From: Prevotella sp. UBA2711
Lineage (GTDB): Bacteria; Bacteroidota; Bacteroidia; Bacteroidales; Bacteroidaceae
NCBI GenBank assembly: GCA_002354095.1
Contig: DEKX01000042.1
Coordinates: forward strand, 36,878-49,658
DNA: 12,781 nt
Reading direction: 5' to 3'
Shown in pieces: positions 1 through 7,191 of the stretch (position 1 is its first letter; each line of letters opens with the position of its first letter). A program made the translations under genes and the position numbers. The notes below the pieces were generated by a model. That model saw nothing but the letters and a program-made list of their open reading frames with translations. It was not told the DNA's origin and searched no databases.

Positions 1-453
1 ATTTTGGATTTGCCTCAGCAGATAGCTATGATGCAGGACAATATTCAAGGAAAGGATGGTGCTGACCGCATTAGTGGCTACGGTATCAACTTGTTGGATG
101 AAAGGGTTGCCTTTCCGCATCGTGAAGGTGGTTTGGACGCAATATGGATGAGCCAGTTCTTAGACTGTTTTAGCATGGAACAAATTACAAGTATTTTGAG
201 GCGTGCCAAACAAGTAATGACAGCGCAAACCCGTATATATATTATGGAGACGCTTTGGGACAGACAGCGATTCGAACCAGCAGCATTTTGTCTGACAATG
301 ACCAGTCTGTATTTTACGGCTATTGCAAATGGCAATTCTAAGATGTATAATACAGAGGATATGGAACAGTGCATCAATAGCGCTGGTCTTGAAATAGAGC
401 AGATACACGACCATCTGGGGCAAGGGCACTCTATATTGGTATGTAAATTATAG
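1..453 (+). CDS. SAM-dependent O-methyltransferase-like protein, 5'-truncated
   Basis: Only the last 150 residues are present. The frame is open from base 1, so the true start lies upstream; the TTG at 4 is not a credible start. The fragment begins with a DLPQQIAMM motif, which matches the acidic ribose-binding motif II (DLPxxxxxA) of class I methyltransferases of the acetylserotonin/caffeate O-methyltransferase type. It continues with a stretch like the family's helix 'sxxLHDWsdeexxxILrra' (here MSQFLDCFS, then ILRRAKQVM) and a beta-strand YIMETLWD. The His that acts as base in plant-type enzymes is Leu here. Methyltransferases are usual in aryl polyene and flexirubin loci, where they methylate the aryl head, so that role is inferred. 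The acceptor cannot be read from the sequence. Confident for the superfamily, moderate for the O-methyltransferase subtype. Confidence 0.78.
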   Translation: MLDLPQQIAMMQDNIQGKDGADRISGYGINLLDERVAFPHREGGLDAIWMSQFLDCFSMEQITSILRRAKQVMTAQTRIYIMETLWDRQRFEPAAFCLTMTSLYFTAIANGNSKMYNTEDMEQCINSAGLEIEQIHDHLGQGHSILVCKL

Positions 454-477
454 TTTTAATGATAAATAACCAGAAAA

Positions 478-720
478 ATGACAAGAACAGAAATTGAAGA
501 GAAAGTAAGAAACTTCCTGATTGAAGACCTCGAAATAGATGAGGAGAAAATCAGTGACGATGCTAAATTGAAGGACGATATGGGCATTGACAGCCTTGAC
601 TTCGTAGATATCGTAGTTATCGTGGAAAAGAATTTTGGCTTTAAGATTAAGCCTGAAGAGATGACGGGTGTAACTACTCTGAAAGAGTTTAATGATTATA
701 TTGAAAGCAAGGTAAGTTAG
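478..720 (+). CDS. Acyl carrier protein (ACP 1)
   Basis: An 80-residue acidic protein of normal ACP length. The phosphopantetheine attachment site is MGIDSLDFVDIV, with Ser39 (codon 592-594) as the attachment residue, in the usual place at the start of helix II. The protein would carry starter or growing polyene chains as thioesters in the cytoplasm. It follows the methyltransferase after 24 nt, the longest gap in the window, and precedes the acyltransferase by 7 nt. The upstream stretch is AT-rich with no strong Shine-Dalgarno, as is common in Bacteroidota. It differs clearly from the second ACP at 4185-4442, so the two probably have separate jobs, as the two ACPs of known aryl polyene clusters are thought to. 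It could in principle be a fatty-acid ACP, but the neighbours argue for a dedicated one. Confidence 0.93.
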   Translation: MTRTEIEEKVRNFLIEDLEIDEEKISDDAKLKDDMGIDSLDFVDIVVIVEKNFGFKIKPEEMTGVTTLKEFNDYIESKVS

Positions 721-727
721 GCTGACA

Positions 728-1609
728 ATGGGAAAGCAGGAGTGGGATGGTACGACGTACGGCAATGGCTTGATGCATAGATGGCTGATTGCTATATTGA
801 GAAGAATAGATATACGAATTATCTATATCTTTACATACATCTTTGTCATTCCTCCCTGTTTGTTCCGTCCTGGTTTTAAGCACATTTACCGCTATTTTCG
901 TAAGCAATGGGGTTGTAACCCGGTTAAAGCCTTTCTGAAGACATATCTAAACCATTGTATGTTTGCCCAAGTGGTCATTGACCGTTTTGCCATGTATGCA
1001 GGACGACATTTTCATGTGGATATAGAAGGGATGGAATATTTCCAGGAGTTGGCTGCGCGTCCAGAGGCTTTTGTACAACTCAGTGCTCATGTCGGCAATT
1101 ACGAACTGGCAGGATATACCCTTGTATCAGAAAAGAAACGCCTCAATGCATTGGTGTTTTTTGGCGAGAAACAAACTGTGATGAATAATCGCAGGATTAT
1201 GTTTTCTGACACGAACATTCGTATGATACCCATTAAAGGGGATATGAGCCATCTTTTTCTGATAGACCAAGCTCTTGAAAATGGAGAAATCATGAGTATG
1301 CCAGCTGACAGGATTATAGGTTCTCAAAAGATTGTCAAGGTGAAATTGCTGAGATCTGAAGTCCAGTTGCCCCTGGGACCATTTAGTGTTCCTACGATGC
1401 GGAGTCTGGATGTGTTGGCTGTCAATGTCATGAAGAAATCGGCATTAACTTACCAAATATATGTCACTCCACTCCACTATGACAAGACAGCATCTCGGAG
1501 AGAGCAGATTGCACAATTGTCACGGGCTTATGCGGATGAGTTGGAACGCATCTTGAAGATGTATCCTACACAATGGTACAACTATTTTGACTTTTGGAGA
1601 TTATCCTGA
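728..1609 (+). CDS. LpxL/HtrB-like lysophospholipid acyltransferase (LPLAT superfamily)
   Basis: A 293-residue membrane-associated acyltransferase. The N-terminus (EWDGTTYGNG) matches the W-x-G-x-T-x-G opening common in Bacteroidota LpxL-like acyltransferases, which supports the ATG at 728. A hydrophobic segment follows at about residues 33-50. The catalytic motif is HVGNYE (His121, Glu126), the HX4(D/E) signature of this family. A later block, MSMPADRIIG, corresponds to the family's second conserved region. Known members move acyl chains from acyl-ACP to lipid A or phospholipids. In a polyene locus the likely job is to transfer the aryl-polyene acyl chain from ACP to a lipid or sugar acceptor at the inner membrane (inference). 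The gene lies 7 nt after ACP 1, and its TGA overlaps the next ATG by one base (TGATG). Confidence 0.85.
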   Translation: MGKQEWDGTTYGNGLMHRWLIAILRRIDIRIIYIFTYIFVIPPCLFRPGFKHIYRYFRKQWGCNPVKAFLKTYLNHCMFAQVVIDRFAMYAGRHFHVDIEGMEYFQELAARPEAFVQLSAHVGNYELAGYTLVSEKKRLNALVFFGEKQTVMNNRRIMFSDTNIRMIPIKGDMSHLFLIDQALENGEIMSMPADRIIGSQKIVKVKLLRSEVQLPLGPFSVPTMRSLDVLAVNVMKKSALTYQIYVTPLHYDKTASRREQIAQLSRAYADELERILKMYPTQWYNYFDFWRLS

Positions 1610-2067
1610 TGGACACACTATCATTTAAATGGCCAGTTGAAGAGTTTCTTCGCAGTATTGATATCCATGAAGTGCTGCCTCAACAAGAACCTTTCGTAAT
1701 GATAGGACGCTTGGTGCAGTTGGACGAAGTGCAGACCATCACAGAGACTGTTATCTGCGTTGACAACATTTTTGTTGAAGATGGATGTTTTTCAGCTTCT
1801 GGCATGATAGAAAATATTGCGCAGACATGTGCTGCCCGCATTGGCTTTATCAATAAATATGTTCTAAAGAAGGACGTACAAATAGGATTCATTGGCGCAA
1901 TCCGCAATTTTGAAGTTTTTGACCTACCAAAGGTGGGACAAACTATTACCACCATAGTTAATGTCAAAGAAGAGGTTTTCGGCATGACATTGGCCTCAGC
2001 CCAGGTGAAACGGGGTACACAAATACTTGCTGAAACAGAAATAAAAATAGCTATCAAAGGTGAATAA
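1609..2067 (+). CDS. Hotdog-fold 3-hydroxyacyl-ACP dehydratase, ApeP-like (keeps Glu, lacks His)
   Basis: 152 residues of FabA/FabZ-type hotdog fold. The start is the ATG at 1609, coupled by TGATG to the preceding stop; an in-frame TTG at 1594 is less likely. The VLPQQEPFVMIGRL block (about 22-35) is the FabZ-type 'LPHRxPFLLVDRV' strand with the His changed to Gln. MIENIAQTCAA (66-76) is the central hotdog helix, with Glu68 at the position of FabZ's catalytic Glu. The FabZ 'GHFPG' catalytic His is absent: the matching stretch reads VEDGCFSASG. This pattern fits the ApeP branch of aryl polyene dehydratases. The probable role is dehydration of 3-hydroxyacyl-ACP to make the conjugated double bonds. 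On its own it has only half of the usual dyad; see the partner at 7560-7943. Confidence 0.83.
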   Translation: MDTLSFKWPVEEFLRSIDIHEVLPQQEPFVMIGRLVQLDEVQTITETVICVDNIFVEDGCFSASGMIENIAQTCAARIGFINKYVLKKDVQIGFIGAIRNFEVFDLPKVGQTITTIVNVKEEVFGMTLASAQVKRGTQILAETEIKIAIKGE

Positions 2068-2070
2068 AAG

Positions 2071-2490
2071 ATGATGGAATTAAAGGCATCAAAGATATTA
2101 GACATCAGATTTAGTGAGGTTGACTCCATGAACGTGGTATGGCATGGCTCATATCCGCTTTATTTTGAAGATGCCCGCGAGCTGTTTGGCGAGAAATATG
2201 ATCTTACTTACATGGGCTTCTTTGATCATGGATATTTTGCCCCGCTAGTGGAACTTAGTTTCCAGTACAAGAAGCCCATTCGCTATGGCACTCATCCTTG
2301 CATTGAAATCACATATCGGCCCACTGAGGCAGCTAAGATTATTTTTGACTACAGAATATATGATCCAGAAGACGACTCTCTCATAGCAACAGGCCACAGT
2401 GTTCAGGTTTTTATGGATACTAACTACCAATTGGTTTTGTATAGCCCTACCTTTTATGACGAATGGCGAAAGCGTTGGGGAGTTTTGTAA
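2071..2490 (+). CDS. 4HBT/YbgC-type acyl thioesterase (hotdog fold)
   Basis: 139 residues, the usual length for the 4-hydroxybenzoyl-CoA/YbgC thioesterase family. The signature is clear: RFSEVDSMNVVWHGSYPLYF, with Asp18 and His25 at the catalytic spacing of YbgC proteins (Asp-x6-His), then an acidic-Arg segment (FEDARELF). The Tyr often found four residues before the Asp is Phe14 here. It should hydrolyse acyl-CoA or acyl-ACP thioesters in the cytoplasm, releasing a finished chain or clearing stalled ones. Thioesterases of this kind occur in aryl polyene clusters. The start is the first of two adjacent ATGs (2071 or 2074), 3 nt after the dehydratase stop. The ketosynthase follows after 12 nt. 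Substrate is not deducible. Confidence 0.88.
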   Translation: MMELKASKILDIRFSEVDSMNVVWHGSYPLYFEDARELFGEKYDLTYMGFFDHGYFAPLVELSFQYKKPIRYGTHPCIEITYRPTEAAKIIFDYRIYDPEDDSLIATGHSVQVFMDTNYQLVLYSPTFYDEWRKRWGVL

Positions 2491-2502
2491 GACGAAAGAA
2501 AT

Positions 2503-4182
2503 ATGATATATAAAATAGCTGATAATGTATTGTCGCCACTTGGTGCAACTACGGCAGAGAACTACCAAGCCATGAAGGATGGTCGTTCTTCGCTAAAGCA
2601 TTATGTCAGTTTCTCTGGTAGGGAAGAGGATAACTTTGTGGCATCAAGATTCAGCAACGAGCAGCGCAAACAGCTCATGGTATCAGGGCTGACATGGTTC
2701 GAGTCTCTTGTCTATCATAGTATTAAGCAAGCGCTTTCTGAATGCCCAAGTGGCGTGATAACTGATCGTACCCAGCTAATTTTGAGTACGACAAAGGGCA
2801 ATATAGACCATCTGGCATCGTCAAACTATGAGAATTTGTTGCCTGCTGAGTCTGCTCTTAGAATTGCCAGGCTCATTGGTGTCACCATGCAACCTTTAGT
2901 GGTTAGCGATGCCTGTATCTCTGGTGTGGCAGCAATCATAACAGCTCAACGGCTATTGGATTTACAATGTTGTGATGTGGCTATTGTCACAGGATGCGAT
3001 ATTATCAGCCATTTTGTGGTGTCGGGTTTCCAGTCTCTGAAAGCTCTTTCGCCGAAACCCTGTCGTCCTTTCGATATTGAGCGTATCGGACTCAATTTGG
3101 GTGAAGCAGCTGCAACTATGATATTAAGCAATAAAGATACGCAGGGCATACAATGGCAAATTGTTAACGGTGCTCTACGCAATGATGCCTACCACATCAG
3201 CAGTCCATCGCCCAAGGGTGAGGGGTGCTGTAGTGCTATACAAGAAGTTATAAAGGATATAGAGGTGGAGTCAATTGCAGCAGTCAATGTTCATGGTACA
3301 GCAACCATGTATAACGACCAGATGGAATCAAAGGCCATAGAGTCAGCAGGGCTGTCTCATATACCTATCAATACGCTAAAGGGCTATTTGGGTCACACGT
3401 TGGGTGCATCGGGAATACTTGAAACCATCATTACGATGCAATCCATTGAGCATGGAGAATTACTCGCCACCAAAGGTTTTAATGATATCGGTGTTTCTGG
3501 GCGAGTTAGCATTTCCTCACAGTCCGTTCCTGTCAGTGGACACTCATTCGTCAAGATAATATCTGGTTTCGGGGGAAATAATGCAGCTATTTACTGCAAG
3601 TATGGTAATCCTGTGGCTCGCCAAATTGAACTTGTAAACTATGAGGTGCTGCATCGTGTTCAGGTGACGCCGCAAGAAGTCCGTATCGATGGCTCTATAT
3701 CAAACATCATCCCTCCGATTTCAGACATCTATAAGCGGTATATTGGCTCATATCCAAAATTTTACAAGATGGATCGATTGAGTCAGTTGGGATTTGTGAC
3801 TAGCGAATTGTTGCTGAATTTAGAACAACCAAGAAAAAGAGCATGTGACGACCGAGCTATTGTACTCTTCAATCATACATCCTCAGGATGGGTCGATAAA
3901 GAATACGCCCAAACCATCCGTCATCGTGATTCTTATTTCCCCAGTCCATCGCTGTTTGTTTATACACTGCCCAATATCGTGTGTGGTGAGGTGGCTCTTC
4001 GCCATGGTTATCATGCAGAGACCTCTTTTTACATGATGGACAGTAAAAATGAGGCTATGATGGACGATATACTCCAATCCACTTTCTTAGACCATACTAT
4101 ACATAGTATCATTGCAGGATGGATTGACTATCAAGACGAACAAACATTTGAAGCAGATTTTAAACTATTAAGCAGAATTTGA
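2503..4182 (+). CDS. Ketosynthase 1 fused to a C-terminal half-ketosynthase domain
   Basis: 559 residues. The N-terminal part (about 1-370) is a FabF-type ketosynthase with the full Cys-His-His triad: Cys138 in VVSDACISG (where FabF-type enzymes usually have TACSS), His264 in NVHGTAT, and Lys293/His298 in KGYLGHTLGASG; SGFGGNN (about 354-360) ends the core. It should catalyse decarboxylative condensation of malonyl-ACP in chain extension. The remaining roughly 180 residues are a second domain: MDRLSQLGFVTSELLL, DRAIVLFNHTSSGWVD, then SPSLFVYTLPNIVCGEVALR (from Ser481) and IIAGWID. These resemble the short 'beta-ketoacyl synthase N-terminal-like' family (Pfam Ketoacyl-synt_2). No Cys sits at the nucleophile position of this domain (SFYMMDSKN), so it is probably structural or chain-length-determining, like a CLF. 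TGA at 4180-4182 lies 2 nt before ACP 2. Confidence 0.88.
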   Translation: MIYKIADNVLSPLGATTAENYQAMKDGRSSLKHYVSFSGREEDNFVASRFSNEQRKQLMVSGLTWFESLVYHSIKQALSECPSGVITDRTQLILSTTKGNIDHLASSNYENLLPAESALRIARLIGVTMQPLVVSDACISGVAAIITAQRLLDLQCCDVAIVTGCDIISHFVVSGFQSLKALSPKPCRPFDIERIGLNLGEAAATMILSNKDTQGIQWQIVNGALRNDAYHISSPSPKGEGCCSAIQEVIKDIEVESIAAVNVHGTATMYNDQMESKAIESAGLSHIPINTLKGYLGHTLGASGILETIITMQSIEHGELLATKGFNDIGVSGRVSISSQSVPVSGHSFVKIISGFGGNNAAIYCKYGNPVARQIELVNYEVLHRVQVTPQEVRIDGSISNIIPPISDIYKRYIGSYPKFYKMDRLSQLGFVTSELLLNLEQPRKRACDDRAIVLFNHTSSGWVDKEYAQTIRHRDSYFPSPSLFVYTLPNIVCGEVALRHGYHAETSFYMMDSKNEAMMDDILQSTFLDHTIHSIIAGWIDYQDEQTFEADFKLLSRI

Positions 4183-4184
4183 TA

Positions 4185-4442
4185 ATGGAAGAATTAATTT
4201 TAGAACTGAAAACAAAAATTATAGAGGTGTTAAACCTGGAAGAGATGACACCTGAAGACATTGACACCGACAGTCCCCTGTTTGGAGCTGGTCTCGGTTT
4301 AGACTCTATTGATGCACTTGAACTTATTGTGTTATTGGAGAAAAGCTATGGCATCAAATTGGCCAATCCTTCAGAAGGAAAAGCTATCTTCAAGAATATT
4401 CGTACAATTGCTGAATATGTAAAGGAACATCGAACCAAGTAA
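4185..4442 (+). CDS. Acyl carrier protein (ACP 2)
   Basis: 85 residues from the ATG at 4185 (MEELILELKT). An in-frame TTG at 4179 overlaps the previous stop and is less likely. The phosphopantetheine site is GLGLDSIDALELIV with Ser41 (codon 4305-4307). The PLFGAGLGLDSIDAL block is characteristic of carrier proteins in aryl polyene and related type II systems and differs from the MGIDSLDFVD site of ACP 1. Its position between the two ketosynthases (2 nt after KS1, 9 nt before KS2) suggests that it is the main elongation carrier, which is inference. Length and acidity are normal for an ACP. Confidence 0.93.
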   Translation: MEELILELKTKIIEVLNLEEMTPEDIDTDSPLFGAGLGLDSIDALELIVLLEKSYGIKLANPSEGKAIFKNIRTIAEYVKEHRTK

Positions 4443-4451
4443 AACGTGAAG

Positions 4452-6227
4452 ATGAAACAACCTATCGTCATAACAGGAGAAGGCATCATTTCAGCTATAG
4501 GATGCAATACTGCTGAAGTTCTCGATTCTTTGAGAAAAAGACGTTCGGGAATTGGCACCATGAAATACCTGCATTCTATTCATCGTGAAATCCCCGTTGG
4601 GGAAGTTCCCTTGTCAAACGACGATATGCGTCAACAATTAGGCCTGCAAGACGAGTCTTTACTTAATCGAACTACTCTTATGGGGATGCTGGCAGTTCGC
4701 CAGGCTTTGGACGATGCCAACATCAGGAGAGAAAGTGTGCAGCAACAATCTTTACGATTAGTGCTCATTTCCGGAACCACAGTAGCTGGTATGGATGTGA
4801 CCGAACAGTTGTTCTCGCAACTCGAACAATCTGATGAAGCTCTGCGGTGCTTAAATTATCATAGTGCAGGTAGCTGTACACGAAAAATGGCTGATTATTT
4901 CGGCATATTTGCGGAGTACACTACCCTTTCCACAGCATGTTCTTCAGCTGCCAATGCGCTGTTGGTTGGGGCTCGTATGCTTCAAGAAGGAACGGCCGAT
5001 ATAGTTGTGGCTGGGGGATCTGAAGCTCTGTCGGTTTTTCATCTTAACGGTTTTAATTCGCTGATGATTCTTGACCATGAGCCATGTCGTCCTTTCGATG
5101 CCACCAGAGCAGGTCTCAATTTGGGCGAAGGCGCTGCATATGTAGTTATGGAAACAGCTGACTTGGCTCTGCGTCGTGGGGTGAAATCGTATGCCTATTT
5201 GAGCGGATATGGAAATGCCTGCGATGCGTTCCATCAGACGGCCTCATCTGACGATGGCGAGGGAGCCTATCTTTCCATGACAGAAGCCCTGCGAATGGCT
5301 CAACTCGCTCCTTGCGACATTCAGTATGTAAATGCTCATGGTACAGGAACCCCTAATAACGATTTCTCGGAGAGCGTAGCCCTCAAGCGCGTTTTTGGAC
5401 AACAGTTGCCTTTCGTCAGTTCCACTAAGTCGTTTACAGGTCATACAACTAGTGCTTCAGGCGGTATAGAGTCTGTGATATGTCTTTTGGCATTGGAACA
5501 TCAATTCATACCTGCTAATCTCGGTTGGAGTCAGGCTATGGACGATGGAATTATTCCAACACAGGGCGAAGATCACTATCCACTTCAGCATGTCGTTTGC
5601 AATTCGTTTGGTTTTGGAGGTAACGATACGTCTCTTGTGTTCTCACTTAAGCCAACAACATCGTTGAATTCAGATCCTCAATGCGAAAATGATGTTAAGA
5701 TATTGTCAAAGGTGGAAATGACATCTGATGGCGACTTGAAAGAACTCTCACGTTACGTAAAGCCTATAGAGGCTCGTCGCATGAGTAAATTGATGAGGAG
5801 TTCTCTTTTAGCCTCTTTAAAAGCCTTGGAAGAAGCAGGAATTGAAACTCCAGAAGCAATCGTTACTGGGACGGCTATGGGATGTTTGGCAAACTCTGAA
5901 CAACTTCTGGCTAAGATGATAGAAGAGGGCGAAGTTTCCATGAGTCCTACACTCTTTATGCAAAGCACCCACAATACAATTAGTAGCAATATTGCCATCC
6001 ATCTTGGTTGTCATGGCTATAACACGACTTATACACAAGACGAAGATTCTTTGTCCTGGGCATTGCGTGATGCCAGACAGTTGTTGAAAAGTGGGCGTTG
6101 TAAATCTGTGTTGGTGGGTTGTCACGATGAGGCTACCCCAACATATCAGAGAATGCAGGAGAGGCTTGGTGTCAAGGTGCACCCTGCGTTTCATTCTATA
6201 GCTATCGTTTTGACATGTGGAAAATAA
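4452..6227 (+). CDS. Ketosynthase 2 fused to a C-terminal half-ketosynthase domain
   Basis: 591 residues from ATG 4452 (MKQPIVITGEGIISAIG); a GTG at 4446 would add two residues. The FabF-like ketosynthase (about 1-398) has Cys163 in STACSSAANALL, His296 in VNAHGTGTPNND, Lys326/His331 in STKSFTGHTTSASGG, and FGFGGND (386-392), so it should be active. After a linker, about 415-591 form a second domain: YVKPIEARRMSKLMR, IVTGTAMGCLANSEQLL, SPTLFMQSTHNTISSNIAIH (from Ser498), then YTQDEDS where an active ketosynthase would carry its Cys, and VLVGCHDEATP. This matches Pfam Ketoacyl-synt_2, which in many proteobacterial aryl polyene clusters is a separate protein. The fusion probably acts as ketosynthase plus chain-length factor. 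Its 3' end overlaps the next gene by 13 nt. Confidence 0.9.
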   Translation: MKQPIVITGEGIISAIGCNTAEVLDSLRKRRSGIGTMKYLHSIHREIPVGEVPLSNDDMRQQLGLQDESLLNRTTLMGMLAVRQALDDANIRRESVQQQSLRLVLISGTTVAGMDVTEQLFSQLEQSDEALRCLNYHSAGSCTRKMADYFGIFAEYTTLSTACSSAANALLVGARMLQEGTADIVVAGGSEALSVFHLNGFNSLMILDHEPCRPFDATRAGLNLGEGAAYVVMETADLALRRGVKSYAYLSGYGNACDAFHQTASSDDGEGAYLSMTEALRMAQLAPCDIQYVNAHGTGTPNNDFSESVALKRVFGQQLPFVSSTKSFTGHTTSASGGIESVICLLALEHQFIPANLGWSQAMDDGIIPTQGEDHYPLQHVVCNSFGFGGNDTSLVFSLKPTTSLNSDPQCENDVKILSKVEMTSDGDLKELSRYVKPIEARRMSKLMRSSLLASLKALEEAGIETPEAIVTGTAMGCLANSEQLLAKMIEEGEVSMSPTLFMQSTHNTISSNIAIHLGCHGYNTTYTQDEDSLSWALRDARQLLKSGRCKSVLVGCHDEATPTYQRMQERLGVKVHPAFHSIAIVLTCGK

Positions 6228-6568
6228 TACCATACGCAATTGTTCAGAGTATGCTGCTCACAGCTGGGCAGGTGTTCCTGAAACTGGCATTGATGAGGAT
6301 GCCTTCATTTTCGTGGACGAGAGCTTTCTGGTGGAGCCTGATGACCAATTGGCAATTTGCTGCCAGTGGATTGCTATTTGCATTGGCATCACTGCTGTGG
6401 ATGTATATTGTGAAAGTGTTCCCTTTCAGCAGTGCATATCCGATGATTAGTTTGAGCTATGTTTTGGGTATGTTAGCGGCCATTCTTATTTTTCATGAAG
6501 AGGTTTCAGTGGTGAAATGGTTTGGAGTGTGTTTTATAGTGTTAGGTTGTATGTTAATCGCTAAATAG
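6215..6568 (+). CDS. Small four-helix membrane protein, SMR/EamA (ArnE/ArnF-like)
   Basis: 117 very hydrophobic residues with four predicted membrane helices (about 4-22, 38-66, 71-90 and 96-114). The TAGQVFLKLAL motif in helix 1 is typical of the drug/metabolite transporter superfamily. The membrane-embedded Glu of drug:proton SMR pumps such as EmrE, expected near residue 14-15, is Leu here, so ArnE/ArnF-type lipid-carrier flippases or single-EamA-repeat proteins are the closer analogues. With LolA just downstream, flipping a lipid-linked polyene or lipid-sugar intermediate across the inner membrane is a reasonable inference; the substrate is unknown. The ATG at 6215 lies inside the KS2 gene (13-nt overlap), and the stop is 2 nt before the LolA start. 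A +2-frame ORF from 6217 over the same bases is not real. Confidence 0.78.
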   Translation: MWKIIPYAIVQSMLLTAGQVFLKLALMRMPSFSWTRAFWWSLMTNWQFAASGLLFALASLLWMYIVKVFPFSSAYPMISLSYVLGMLAAILIFHEEVSVVKWFGVCFIVLGCMLIAK

Positions 6569-6570
6569 GT

Positions 6571-7191
6571 ATGAAGAAATATGTCGTTATGTGGTGCTTG
6601 CTGATTACGGCTACGCTGACTTTGTCGGCTCAGCAGAGTGAGCAGCAAATAAAAAAAGAAATTGGTCAGTTTGCCGCTTCAATGAAGACGTTGCAATGTG
6701 ATTTTGTACAGACTAAACATCTTAAGATGTTAAACGATAAAATGGTGTCACGAGGGAAGATGTATTACAGTCAAAGTAATCGCTTGCGATGGGAATATGT
6801 TACCCCCTATACTTACACCTTTATTTTAAACAATGATAAGGTGTTGCTGAAGAATAAAAAGCGTAGTGACGTCATAGATGTAAGACAGAATAAGGTCTTC
6901 CGCGAGATAGCACGTATGATGATGAACAGCGTAGTAGGCGATTGCCTGAACGACTCCAAAAGTTTCAAAAACAGCATATCTGATAGAGGTGGAGAATGGA
7001 TAGCCACTTTAGTGCCTTTGCGCAAAGAGATGAAGCAACTTTTCCAAACAATCTTTCTGCATTTTAATAAAAAACAGGGTGTTGTGACCTCTGTGGAAAT
7101 GGTGGAGAAGAATGGTGATCGAACAATTATCGAACTCAAGAATATCAAGAAGAATGAGAGGATTGCTAACAACATTTTTGATTTTCATTAG
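6571..7191 (+). CDS. LolA-like outer-membrane lipoprotein carrier family protein
   Basis: 206 residues with a clear signal peptide (MKKYVVMWCLLITATLTLSA, likely cut before QQS), so it is periplasmic. The mature part has LolA-family features: an N-terminal helix with a CDFVQTKHL segment (LolA 'ftQtk'), then SRGKMYYSQSNRLRWEY, which is the 'G.l.y..p.rLRWeY..P' strand pair, then YTFILNNDKVLL, and late strands ending in IFDF. LolA shuttles hydrophobic acyl chains in its cavity. Dedicated LolA-like proteins are standard in aryl polyene and flexirubin loci and are thought to carry the lipid-like pigment to the outer membrane. It is probably a cluster-specific paralogue and not the housekeeping LolA. 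It overlaps the next gene by 38 nt. Confidence 0.86.
   Translation: MKKYVVMWCLLITATLTLSAQQSEQQIKKEIGQFAASMKTLQCDFVQTKHLKMLNDKMVSRGKMYYSQSNRLRWEYVTPYTYTFILNNDKVLLKNKKRSDVIDVRQNKVFREIARMMMNSVVGDCLNDSKSFKNSISDRGGEWIATLVPLRKEMKQLFQTIFLHFNKKQGVVTSVEMVEKNGDRTIIELKNIKKNERIANNIFDFH

Noticed and set aside
454..477. Possible promoter in the 24-nt gap before ACP 1
   Set aside because: The gap is AT-rich but shows no convincing Bacteroidota TTTG / TAnnTTTG pair at proper spacing, and it is too short to hold a full promoter outside coding DNA.
1680..2129. 149-residue reverse-strand ORF
   Set aside because: Lies opposite the ApeP-like dehydratase and the start of the thioesterase gene; Ser/Thr/Ile-rich composition with no motif. 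Shadow of real genes.
5817..6239. 140-residue reverse-strand ORF
   Set aside because: Opposite the KS2 C-terminal domain, with low-complexity His/Thr/Arg content and no family features.
6217..6450. Forward ORF in another frame over the small membrane protein
   Set aside because: The 6215-6568 frame has four clean membrane helices and a GQxxxK motif; the alternative frame has no pattern.
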